Shown in pieces: positions 23,412-30,993 of a stretch of 64,000 bases of DNA. This DNA is from Tessaracoccus aquimaris. GTDB taxonomy: Bacteria > Actinomycetota > Actinomycetes > Propionibacteriales > Propionibacteriaceae. Below the pieces are notes generated by a model, which was not told where the DNA came from, ran no database searches, and worked only from the letters and a program-made list of their open reading frames with translations. The stretch lies in assembly GCF_001997345.1 (NCBI RefSeq), contig NZ_CP019606.1, positions 62,001 through 126,000 on the forward strand. Reading direction: 5' to 3'. Position numbers and translations under genes: made by a program. Each line of letters starts with the position of its first letter. Positions within the stretch are counted from its first letter, which is position 1.

Positions 23412-24680
23412 TCAAAGCCTCTCCACCCGGCGCAGTTTGCGCGTCGGGTCGTGCAGATAGGGCTGGAAGTCGAACGTGACGCCTTCCGCGCCCTGAGCCT
23501 CCAGCAGTGCCGCCAGTTCCGTGGTCACAGACTCGACGACATGCGGCGAAAGTGGCTCAAGGTGAATGCGCAGCAGGCGCGGCGAAGCCTGGACGACCCG
23601 GTACTCCTCGACGCCGTCGGCATAGACCACCGCCCGGGCGACCAGGTCCGGATAGACGGACACGACCCCACCCTCACCTGAGGCGAGATGGAGGACGTCG
23701 TCCTCGCGGCCCTCGATCCGCTCCAGCGCCGTGAACACGCTCCCGCATGGGCACGGGTCGTCGCGCAGCAAGAGGACGTCGCCCATCCGGTAGCGCACGA
23801 TCGGCTGCGTGCGGCGCATGAAGTCGGTCACGATCGGCACGAACCTGCGCTCGTCGAGGTGCTCGCGCTCGACGAGCACGACGTCCTCGTTGAGGTGCAG
23901 CGTGCCGTGCTCGCAGGTGCAGCCGAGGAACCCCTCTGTGCACTGGTAGATCTGGTGGATCACCCCGACGCCGAGGCCCTCCCGGAGCCGCGCCTCGTCG
24001 AGCGGGGTGAGCACCTCGGCGACCGAGTACACCTTCTCGGGGGCGATCCTCAGCCTGCCTGCCGAGACCTCGTCGGCGATGCCGCGCAGCACCGACGGCG
24101 GGCCGACAAGCACCGTCGGCGACAGCCCTTCCAGTCTCGCGAGGTGCTGCTCGACCGGCTCGAAGGTGTCGAAGTACTCGAACCGGACGGCGCGCGAGCC
24201 GACGGTGTCGTACAGGTCGCCTCCCGCCCGCAGGAACAGCGCGATCCGTTGCCCCCGGAGGTGGGGGAGGGTCTTGGCGAGCATGGTGCCAGCCCATTGG
24301 GCGCGCTCCGTCGCGCTGGTGAGGAACATGCCGCGGTGCCCGCTGGTGCCCGACGACAGCCCGATCGAGCAGCCGCCGAGGGTGGCGTCGAAACGGCGGG
24401 TCCGTTCGGCCTCGATGGCGAGCGCCAGCGCCTCATCGCGGTCGACGTCGACCGTCACGAGGTCGTCGAAGTCGGCCATCATGGTGCGCTTGTCCATCAG
24501 CGGCAGTTCAGCGAACGGCCGGGGCAGCAGCCGCGCGTACCAGGGCGATCGACGGGCAAGGAAGCGAAGGTGTTTCGCGACGCGTCGGCGCTGGTACCGC
24601 TCCAGCGCCGCCCGGTCGCGGAAGCGGAGCAGCCTGGTGCGGGCGTACCAGGCGGCGATCCGGAGTGTGTCGGCGCTCAT
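23412..24680 (-). CDS. Adenylate-forming enzyme, F390 synthetase/PaaK-like
   Basis: 422 residues. The N-terminal helical part (RFRDRAALERYQRRRVAKHLRF, ARRSPWYARLL) resembles coenzyme F390 synthetase and phenylacetate-CoA ligase relatives. The ATP loop is SSGTSGHRG, the adenine motif YQCTEGFLG, the later motif YRMGD followed by CPCGS, and EGREDDVLHL the ribose-binding GR-D pattern; a Lys near the end (DPTRKLRRVERL) could be the catalytic lysine. It should adenylate a carboxylic acid, possibly passing it to CoA or cyclising a hydroxy acid. Its ATG overlaps the MBL gene stop (ATGA). Substrate unknown; this subgroup is poorly characterised. Confidence 0.85.
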   Translation of the reverse strand: MSADTLRIAAWYARTRLLRFRDRAALERYQRRRVAKHLRFLARRSPWYARLLPRPFAELPLMDKRTMMADFDDLVTVDVDRDEALALAIEAERTRRFDATLGGCSIGLSSGTSGHRGMFLTSATERAQWAGTMLAKTLPHLRGQRIALFLRAGGDLYDTVGSRAVRFEYFDTFEPVEQHLARLEGLSPTVLVGPPSVLRGIADEVSAGRLRIAPEKVYSVAEVLTPLDEARLREGLGVGVIHQIYQCTEGFLGCTCEHGTLHLNEDVVLVEREHLDERRFVPIVTDFMRRTQPIVRYRMGDVLLLRDDPCPCGSVFTALERIEGREDDVLHLASGEGGVVSVYPDLVARAVVYADGVEEYRVVQASPRLLRIHLEPLSPHVVESVTTELAALLEAQGAEGVTFDFQPYLHDPTRKLRRVERL

Positions 24681-25492
24681 GGCAGGAGCCGCGCCCCGTC
24701 GTAGCGGTCGTGGCTGAGGCAGATCCGCAGCCCGGCCGCCTCGGCCTCGCGCAGCCCGAGCGCTGTCGCCTGGTAGGCCCGCCGGTCGTGCTGGATGAAG
24801 CCGGGCAGGGGGCGAAGAGACGCGGTGCGCTCGATCAGGTCGGAGCCCCACGCGGCGTCCCCTGCGAGCAGCACCCGCTCCTCGACGACGGCGCCAAGAT
24901 GCCCGCGGGCGTGGCCCGGCAGCGGGGTGAGCAGGTAGGTTCCGTCGCCGAGCAGGTCGTGCGCCGACAGGTCGAGGCCCCGAACCGTCGTCGGGGAGAG
25001 GTCTGCCGCGGTCAGCACGGTGCGCTTGGCGGAGGCGAACCAGTCGGGCAGCAGCGCCCTCAGGACGCCCTCCTTCAGGCGCGGCGACGCGAGGGTCTCG
25101 GCGATCCCTGCCGACATCACGAACGTGGCCGCTGGGAAGTGACGGACGCCGCCGATGTGGTCGGGGTGGGCGTGCGACAGGACGACGTGCGTGACGTCGT
25201 CGGGGGAGAGGCCCGCGGCGCGCAGGCGCGCGTCGATCGTGTCGCCCGGACCCACCGTTGGAGGCAGCAGCCTGCTGTAGAGCCGTCCAGGGAGCCCTGC
25301 GGCGGCGGTGTCGGGGGCGTAGCCGGTGTCGAACAGCACGACGGCGCCCGAGGGGGATTGGTACAGGAAGGCCCCCGCAGGGAAGGTGCGGGTCTCGGCG
25401 AGGGCTCCGCGGAACAGTAGCGCCAGGTCGTGGCTGGTGCTCCCGCACGCGAAGTAGTCCAGCGTCCCGGCGGCTCGGCGTGGGGAACTCAA
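24677..25492 (-). CDS. Metallo-beta-lactamase-fold hydrolase (lactonase-like)
   Basis: 271 residues. The metal-binding motif is SHAHPDHIGG, the third His lies in PLPGHARGHLG, the bridging Asp in VLLAGDAAW, and a last His in CLSHDRYDG, so both metal sites look intact. The layout is like the AHL-lactonase/hydrolase branch of the fold. The start is a TTG 2 bases after the SDR stop, supported by GGAGG 8 bases upstream; no in-frame ATG occurs before the first strand. It is coupled to the next gene by an ATGA overlap. In an Ole-like scheme it would take the place of OleB, acting on a lactone or ester; this is inference. Confidence 0.88.
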   Translation of the reverse strand: MSSPRRAAGTLDYFACGSTSHDLALLFRGALAETRTFPAGAFLYQSPSGAVVLFDTGYAPDTAAAGLPGRLYSRLLPPTVGPGDTIDARLRAAGLSPDDVTHVVLSHAHPDHIGGVRHFPAATFVMSAGIAETLASPRLKEGVLRALLPDWFASAKRTVLTAADLSPTTVRGLDLSAHDLLGDGTYLLTPLPGHARGHLGAVVEERVLLAGDAAWGSDLIERTASLRPLPGFIQHDRRAYQATALGLREAEAAGLRICLSHDRYDGARLLP

Positions 25493-25494
25493 CG

Positions 25495-26472
25495 TCAGGC
25501 CCTCCGCTGGGTCGCTGCGAACGCCGCCAGCGCGTCGTCGAGGGAAACGAGCGGACGGTAGCCGAGGTCGGCGCGCGCCCGGGCGATGTCGAGCGTCTGT
25601 GAGAACGCGATCGTGGTGAGCGTGTAGCGCGTCACGGGCGGCTCGGGGTGCCCTGGCAGCACCGAGCAGACGCCCTCGAGGGCACCGGCGAGCGGGTACA
25701 AGGCTCGGATCGACGCGCGGCGGTAGCGCGGCGTCTCGCCGAGGAGCCCCAGTAGGCGGTCGAGCAGGTCCTTGAACGGGCGGGGGTCGTCGTTGGTGAT
25801 GTTGTAGGCCTGCCCGTGCGCGTCCGGATGCTCGACGGCGAGCCTCAGCGCCGTGGCGACGTTCTCGACGGCGGTCAGGTCGACGAGGTTGCGGCCGCCC
25901 CGGAACAGGGGAATCCCGACGCGGCGGTGCACCTTCAGCAGCCTCGGGGCGAGGCTCGGGTCGCCCGCGCCGATCAGGCCGCGGGGCCGCAGTGTGATCA
26001 ACTCCGCGATGTCGTCTCGCTCAAGCGCCGCGGTCAGCAGCGCCTCTGCCCGGATCTTCGACGCGATGTAGTGGTTGAGCCGGTTGGTGACGTCGACCTC
26101 GTCCTCGGTGATGCCGAGCCGGTCGCCGAACGCGGCGTACACGCTGGGCGATGAGACGTTGACGATCCGTCGGATGCCGCGCCGGCGCGCCGCCTCGATG
26201 ACCGCGGCGGTGCCGTCCACGTTGGCCTCGCGGAAGTCGGCCCAGCGTCCCCACGGCGACGAGAGGGCCGCGCAGTGCACGATCGCGTCGAGCCCCTCTG
26301 GCGCGGCGGCTGGAAGGTCGGACAGCGCGGCCGGGAGCGTCGCTGTGCCGAGCGGTTCGAGTTTGGCCTTGTCGCGGCCGCTCGCCAGCACGTCGTGGCC
26401 GCCCGCGAGCAACTCGGCGACCACGCGGCCGCCCAGGAACCCGGAAGCGCCGGTGACTAGGACGTGAGACAC
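25495..26472 (-). CDS. NAD(P)-dependent epimerase/dehydratase-family SDR (3beta-HSD/OleD-like)
   Basis: 325 residues from GTG 26472. The Rossmann motif VTGASGFLGG sits directly at the N-terminus, the acidic residue region is SGRDKAKLEPLG, and HCAALSSPWGRWADFREANV is the third strand. The active site shows Ser (NVSSPSVY) and a Tyr before VASKIRAEALL-type sequence read here as HYIASKIRAEALLTAAL, giving the YxxxK-like motif with Tyr-Ile-Ala-Ser-Lys. Such extended SDRs include 3beta-HSD and OleD, which reduces 2-alkyl-3-oxoacids. GTG 26472 is preferred over ATG 26484 because a TATGCT -10 box lies 7 bases before it and the fold starts at once. First gene of the operon. Confidence 0.87.
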   Translation of the reverse strand: MSHVLVTGASGFLGGRVVAELLAGGHDVLASGRDKAKLEPLGTATLPAALSDLPAAAPEGLDAIVHCAALSSPWGRWADFREANVDGTAAVIEAARRRGIRRIVNVSSPSVYAAFGDRLGITEDEVDVTNRLNHYIASKIRAEALLTAALERDDIAELITLRPRGLIGAGDPSLAPRLLKVHRRVGIPLFRGGRNLVDLTAVENVATALRLAVEHPDAHGQAYNITNDDPRPFKDLLDRLLGLLGETPRYRRASIRALYPLAGALEGVCSVLPGHPEPPVTRYTLTTIAFSQTLDIARARADLGYRPLVSLDDALAAFAATQRRA

Positions 26473-26479
26473 GCCCGAC

Positions 26480-26509
26480 AGCATAAACCTGGTAGGCCAC
26501 TACTACACT
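26480..26509. promoter_or_regulatory. Divergent leaderless promoters of the lipid locus
   Basis: Minus-strand -10 TATGCT (26485-26480) is 7 bases before GTG 26472 of the SDR gene. Plus-strand -10 TACACT (26504-26509) is 6 bases before GTG 26516 of the glycosyltransferase. Only 43 bases separate the two start codons, so the two promoters overlap and are likely to be co-regulated. Confidence 0.55.
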
Positions 26510-26515
26510 CAACCC

Positions 26516-27721
26516 GTGCGAATCGCGATGGTCACCGACTACTACCTGCCGACGCTCGGCGGGGTTCAGACCCTCGTCAAGGCCCACAAGGAGGCCCTCG
26601 AGGACGCTGGCCACGAGGTCATCGTCGCGTGCCCATTGGTGGCACCGTCGGCCGATGACACGGTGGTCGCGCTGCCAGCGTCGGCCCTCTTCGCGCCAGA
26701 CGGCTACCCCTTCACCTGGCCCTACGGTCGGACGGCGGACGTGCTGCGCGGCGCGCTGTCGGGCGCGGACGTGGTCCATGTGCACAGCGAACTGATCGGG
26801 GCGATCGCCGGGCTGAGGGTGGCGCGGGACCTTGGCATCCCCACCGTGCAGACGATGCACGGCCGCGTCGACGTGTACACGGCGAAGGTGCTCCCGCTGC
26901 CTTCCATCTCCAGCATCCCGCTCGCCTGGCTGCACCGCCGCCGGATCCCGCACGTGGCGCCGATCTCGGGCGGGCAGCGCTACACGTCGACCCGACTGGC
27001 TCGACGGATGTGGCGGCTGATGGTCAACCAGGCCAACTTCGCCGACCACGTCATCGTCCCCTCCGAGCACTTCGCGGGAAAGTTGGCGGGGCAGGGCGTC
27101 GTCACGCCCATGACGGTGCTGTCGAACGGGCTGGAGGGCTCGGTGCTCGCGCAGGTCACGGGCGCACGGGCGCGGCGCCCCGACGGCGGGCTGCGCGTGA
27201 TGTGGTGCGGCAGGGTCTCGCCCGAGAAGCGGCCCGAGGTGTTCGTCGAGGCCATGGCGGCGCTTCCCGACTCCGTCACCGCCGACATGTACGGAGAGGG
27301 CCTCGCGCTCGCCGCGACCGGGCGACTCGTGCGCAGGCTCGGGCTGGAGGGCCGCGTCCGCCTGCACGGCGCCGTCCCGCGGGAGGCCGTGCTCCGCGCG
27401 GCGCTCGAGCACGACGTGTTCGTCTCCACGTCCTACGACTTCGACAACCAGCCCATGGTCATCCTGGAGGCCATCGCGAGCGCGCTGCCCGTGGTGATCT
27501 CTGACCCCGACCTTGCCGAGTTCATCCCCGCGGGCGGCGTCGAGGTGACGCGCGAACCGTCGGCCGCCTCCCTGGCGGCGACCCTGGCGCGGCTCGCCGA
27601 CGACCCGGCCCGCGTCACCGCGATGAGCGAGGCGATGGCCGACGGTGCCGACGGGGCCGCGCAGCGCACGCACCTGAGCGGGCTGCTCGGGGTCTACGAG
27701 TCGCTGACCGGGGCCGGATGA
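26516..27721 (+). CDS. GT4-family glycosyltransferase
   Basis: 401 residues, GT-B fold. It begins MRIAMVTDYYLPTLGGVQT, with the GGV glycine loop of GT4 enzymes. DVVHVHSELIGAIAGLRVA and TVQTMHGRVDVYT follow in the acceptor domain, and the C-terminal donor domain has RVSPEKRPEVFVEAMAAL, VRLHGAVPREAVLRAA and the E-x7-E-like nucleotide-sugar region STSYDFDNQPMVILEAIASA. Relatives include PimB-type mannosyltransferases and diacylglycerol glucosyltransferases acting at the inner membrane face. It shares a 43-base divergent promoter with the SDR-MBL-ligase-KAS operon, suggesting it glycosylates that lipid product or a related lipid. Confidence 0.88.
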   Translation: MRIAMVTDYYLPTLGGVQTLVKAHKEALEDAGHEVIVACPLVAPSADDTVVALPASALFAPDGYPFTWPYGRTADVLRGALSGADVVHVHSELIGAIAGLRVARDLGIPTVQTMHGRVDVYTAKVLPLPSISSIPLAWLHRRRIPHVAPISGGQRYTSTRLARRMWRLMVNQANFADHVIVPSEHFAGKLAGQGVVTPMTVLSNGLEGSVLAQVTGARARRPDGGLRVMWCGRVSPEKRPEVFVEAMAALPDSVTADMYGEGLALAATGRLVRRLGLEGRVRLHGAVPREAVLRAALEHDVFVSTSYDFDNQPMVILEAIASALPVVISDPDLAEFIPAGGVEVTREPSAASLAATLARLADDPARVTAMSEAMADGADGAAQRTHLSGLLGVYESLTGAG

Positions 27722-27747
27722 CGTCGGGCGGGTCACCGCGGCGCCAC

Positions 27748-27753
27748 TAGACT
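27748..27753 (+). promoter_or_regulatory. -10 element of leaderless promoter for purB
   Basis: TAGACT is 7 bases before ATG 27761. Confidence 0.55.
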
Positions 27754-27760
27754 GCGCCCC

Positions 27761-29190
27761 ATGAGCGTCCCCAATGTCCTGGCCAACCGCTACGCCTCCA
27801 CCGCCATGCGCGACATCTGGGCCCCGAGGCCAAGATCGTCTCCGAACGGAGGCTGTGGCTCGCCGTGCTGCGCGCCCAGCGCGACCTCGGCGTCGACTTC
27901 GGAGGCGCAGATGCCGACGAGGTGATCGCCGCCTACGAGGCCGTGATCGACCGGGTCGACCTGGACTCCATCAACGCCCGCGAGCGGATCACCCGCCACG
28001 ACGTGAAGGCCAGGATCGAGGAGTTCAACGACCTCGCCGGCTTCGAGCACATCCACAAGGGGATGACCTCGCGCGACCTCACCGAGAACATCGAGCAGTT
28101 GCAGGTGCTCGAGTCGCTGCGCCTGATCCGCCGCCGCGTCGTCGCCGCCCTCGCCCAGTTGGCGCGCCTCGCCGCCCAGTACGCCGACCAGCCGCTGACG
28201 GGCCGCTCGCACAACGTCGCGGCGCAACTCACCACGCTCGGGAAGCGGTTCGCCACCGCGGCAGACGAGTTGATCGTCTCGCTGGAGCGCCTCGATGACC
28301 TGATCGGCAGGTACCCCGCCCGCGGCATCAAGGGCCCGGTCGGCACCGCGCAGGACATGCTCGACCTGCTCGGCGGCGACGCGGAGAAGCTCGCCGAACT
28401 GGAGCGCCGGATCGCCGACGAACTCGGCTTCGCGCAGGTCTTCACCTCGACGGGCCAGGTCTACCCGCGCTCGCTCGACTACGACGCGGTGACCGCGCTC
28501 GCCCAGGTCGCGGCGGCGCCGTCCAATGTCGCCACCACCGTCCGCCTGATGGCCGGCCTCGAACTGGTCACGGAGGGATTCAAGGAGGGGCAGGTCGGCT
28601 CGTCCGCGATGCCCCACAAGATGAACACCCGCTCCTGCGAGCGCGTCAACGGGCTGGCAGTGATCGTCCGTGGCTACGTGTCGATGGTCGGCGAACTGGC
28701 GGGCGACCAGTGGAACGAGGGCGACGTGTCGTGTTCCGTGGTGCGCCGCGTCGCGCTTCCCGACTCGTTCTTCGCGCTCGACGGCCTCTTCGAGACCTTC
28801 CTGACGGTGCTCGCCGACTTCGGCGCGTTCCCGGCGGTGATCGAGGCCGAACTGCAGCGCTACCTGCCGTTCCTGACCACCACCAAGGTGCTGATGGCCG
28901 CCGTCCGCAAGGGCGTGGGTCGCGAGGTGGCGCACGAGGCGATCAAGGAGCACGCGGTCGCGGTCGCGCTCGACCTGCGCAAGGGAGCCCGCAGCAACGA
29001 CCTGCTCGACCGGCTCGCCGCCGACGAGCGCCTCGGCCTGACGCGCGAGGACCTCGACGCGCTGATCGTGTCCCCGCTCGAGTTGGCTGGCACGGCCCAG
29101 GCACAGGTCGCCCGGGTCGCGGAGCGCGTCGCCGGGATCGTCTCCTCCGACCCTGACGCCGCCGCCTACACCCCGGGCGCGGTGCTCTGA
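27761..29190 (+). pseudogene. purB: Adenylosuccinate lyase (frameshifted as sequenced)
   Basis: PurB removes fumarate from SAICAR and from adenylosuccinate. The ATG at 27761 gives SVPNVLANRYASTAMRDIWAP, and the expected continuation EAKIVSERRLWLAVLRAQ is in another frame: one G is missing at about 27825 (ccccgaggcc for ccccggaggcc). The rest is intact, with GMTSRDLTENIEQLQ, the signature loop GSSAMPHKMNTRSCERV and DQWNEGDVSCSVVRR. The corrected protein has about 476 residues, normal for PurB. Such an early frameshift in an essential gene, with a leaderless promoter in place, points to a sequence error. Confidence 0.93.
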
Positions 29191-29221
29191 CCCCGGATCG
29201 CGGGCCGCTCGACTGGATGGC

Positions 29222-29245
29222 TAAACGTATGGATACGTACGTTTA
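29222..29245. promoter_or_regulatory. Candidate HipB operator
   Basis: TAAACGTA-8-TACGTTTA, perfect 8-base arms with an 8-base spacer, lies upstream of hipB. A further CGTACG palindrome at 29257-29262 may be a second site between the -35 and -10 regions. Confidence 0.65.
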
Positions 29246-29274
29246 TCAGGGTTAATCGTACGTAGAGTTGCTGG

Positions 29275-29280
29275 TAACAT
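29275..29280 (+). promoter_or_regulatory. -10 element of leaderless promoter for hipBA
   Basis: TAACAT is 6 bases before ATG 29287. A weak -35 (TTAATC) at 29252-29257 has a 17-base spacer. Confidence 0.5.
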
Positions 29281-29286
29281 CGGTGC

Positions 29287-29592
29287 ATGGACCGATATGC
29301 AGTGGCCGACCCGATGGCCGAGCGGGCGCTCTCGCGCGTCGGGGAGAGCGTCGCGGCCTGGCGCAAGTTGCACAAGCTCACCCAGGAGGAACTGGCCCGA
29401 CGGGCGGGGATCTCGCGCCCCGTCGTGACGCGTCTGGAACGCGGCGACGAGGGCGTCGGCATCGGTGCCCTGATGCGCGTTCTGGCGGTACTGCGGGTTG
29501 ACGATGACGTGCTCGAGGCGCTTGATCCCATGAGCACGAGGTTCGGCCGCGAGTTGGCCGATCGCACGCGGGTGCAGCGGGTGCGCAGATGA
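29287..29592 (+). CDS. hipB: HipB-like HTH antitoxin
   Basis: 101 residues. The Xre-type HTH runs from VGESVAAWRKLHKLTQEELARRAG through the recognition helix ISRPVVTRLERGDEG to IGALMRVLAVLRVDDDVLEAL. A short C-terminal tail rich in Arg (DRTRVQRVRR) follows. It should bind the HipA-like kinase and repress the operon through the palindrome at 29222-29245. Its last codons overlap the hipA start by ATGA, as is usual for hipBA pairs. Confidence 0.9.
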   Translation: MDRYAVADPMAERALSRVGESVAAWRKLHKLTQEELARRAGISRPVVTRLERGDEGVGIGALMRVLAVLRVDDDVLEALDPMSTRFGRELADRTRVQRVRR

Positions 29593-30800
29593 TCCGCCAC
29601 CTCGACGTCCGGATGGGCATCAATGCCGAGGTGCCCGTCGGAAGCCTTACCGCGGCGGGCGACACGGAGTCCTCACCTGTCTACTTCACCTACGATCCGT
29701 CCTTCCTCTACGAGGGCCACGGTTTCGATCTCGCCCCGATGCTGCCGATCGCGGGGTCCGGAGACTTCACCTTCGCAGGTGTGCCCCTGTTCCTGCAGGA
29801 CGCTGGCCCCGACAGATGGGGAAGGCACCTGCTCCTTCGGCAGGCGCGCTCCGTTGACCCGTTGGCGCGACTGGGGGAGGTCGACTACCTCAGAAACGTC
29901 AGCGATTTCGCGCGTCAGGGCGCCCTCCGGCTGACCGACCCGGTTACCGGAGAGGTGCTCAGCGATACGCCGGTGCCGAGCGAGTTGACGCTTGACGTGC
30001 TGCTGGACGCGGCCGACCGGGCGGCTGACGACGTCGACTCGTTTGCGCCGTTCGCGAGGTTGCTCGAGACCGGTACGTCCGCTCTCGGAGGGGCGCGACC
30101 CAAGGCATCCGTGATCGACGGCGGAGACCTGAAGATCGCCAAGTTCCCGATGCCTGCAGACCGTTGGAACGTGCCTGCCTGGGAACAGGTGACGCTTGAT
30201 CTTGCTGGGAGAGCAGGGATCGAGCGTCCAGTCAGCAGGCTCGTCCAGGTCGGCGGGCGCGGTGTGGTGGTCCTCGACCGCTTCGACAGGGCGGGTGCCA
30301 CCCGGGTCCCATACATGAGCTTCAGCACGCTTCTGGACAACCCCGACGACGGGCGGCGGCCGCCCGACTATCTCGATGTGGTGGCCATGCTGCGGCGCTA
30401 CACCGACGCGGATCTGGCCGAGGTGTTCAGGCGGGTGGTGTTCGGCGTCCTGATGAACAACACCGACGACCACCTCCGCAACATGGGGTTGCTCCGTCGC
30501 CGGGAACGTTGGGAACTGGCGCCCATGTTCGACGTCAATCCCGAGCCTGAGTTCGGCCGGCCGCGACACACGTCGATTGCGGGCCGCTCCACGCACATCG
30601 GCATCGCCGAGGCGTTGGGGAAGCTTGGCGGTGCCTGCAGGCTGACCGCCCGCGGGTCCCTCACGGTGGTGGCCGAGGTGGCCGACGCCACTGCCGACTG
30701 GCGCGAGGTGGCGGAGGCCTCAGGCATACCGGAACCCGAGATCGCACGGATGGCCACCGTCCTCGACGCGGTCCGCGCCGAGGTGCTCCGAGCGCGATGA
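29589..30800 (+). CDS. hipA: HipA-like serine/threonine kinase toxin
   Basis: 403 residues, within the normal HipA range. The N-terminal subdomain has GSGDFTFAGVPLFLQDAGPDRWGR. The glycine-rich loop is TSALGGARPKASV, the ATP-lysine region GGDLKIAKFPMP, the catalytic loop NNTDDHLRNMG (about residues 290-300, with the Asp base), and the metal Asp region LAPMFDVNPEPE. All key residues are present, so the kinase is probably active. E. coli HipA phosphorylates glutamyl-tRNA synthetase to cause growth arrest; the target here is unknown. Flanked by purB and pntA, with no phage or transposon genes. Confidence 0.9.
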   Translation: MIRHLDVRMGINAEVPVGSLTAAGDTESSPVYFTYDPSFLYEGHGFDLAPMLPIAGSGDFTFAGVPLFLQDAGPDRWGRHLLLRQARSVDPLARLGEVDYLRNVSDFARQGALRLTDPVTGEVLSDTPVPSELTLDVLLDAADRAADDVDSFAPFARLLETGTSALGGARPKASVIDGGDLKIAKFPMPADRWNVPAWEQVTLDLAGRAGIERPVSRLVQVGGRGVVVLDRFDRAGATRVPYMSFSTLLDNPDDGRRPPDYLDVVAMLRRYTDADLAEVFRRVVFGVLMNNTDDHLRNMGLLRRRERWELAPMFDVNPEPEFGRPRHTSIAGRSTHIGIAEALGKLGGACRLTARGSLTVVAEVADATADWREVAEASGIPEPEIARMATVLDAVRAEVLRAR

Positions 30801-30870
30801 GCCGCGCTGCCGGTGTGGTGAAGGTCCGGCGCGTGAGCATGTTCGGTAACTCGTTGCCGATTTGGCCACT

Positions 30871-30882
30871 GTTGAACGTTCA
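30871..30882. promoter_or_regulatory. Palindrome upstream of pntA
   Basis: TTGAACGTTCAA is a perfect 12-base palindrome in the 193-base gap between hipA and pntA. GTTCGG (30840-30845) and CCGAAC (30886-30891) flank it as an outer inverted repeat. It could be an operator or a stem after hipA; no regulator gene is adjacent. Confidence 0.45.
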
Positions 30883-30980
30883 AATTCCGAACGAGCAACC
30901 AAACATGCTCAAGGCAAGGGGGAAAGGCCGAGTGGATCGGGCTAATCCGACCCCGCCGGGCCGGGAAAGTCTCCAGCCGA

Positions 30981-30986
30981 TATGGT
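30981..30986 (+). promoter_or_regulatory. -10 element of leaderless promoter for pntAB
   Basis: TATGGT is 7 bases before ATG 30994. This favours ATG 30994 as the pntA start over the in-frame ATG 30982, which lies inside the -10 box. Confidence 0.5.
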
Positions 30987-30993
30987 CGCGTGC

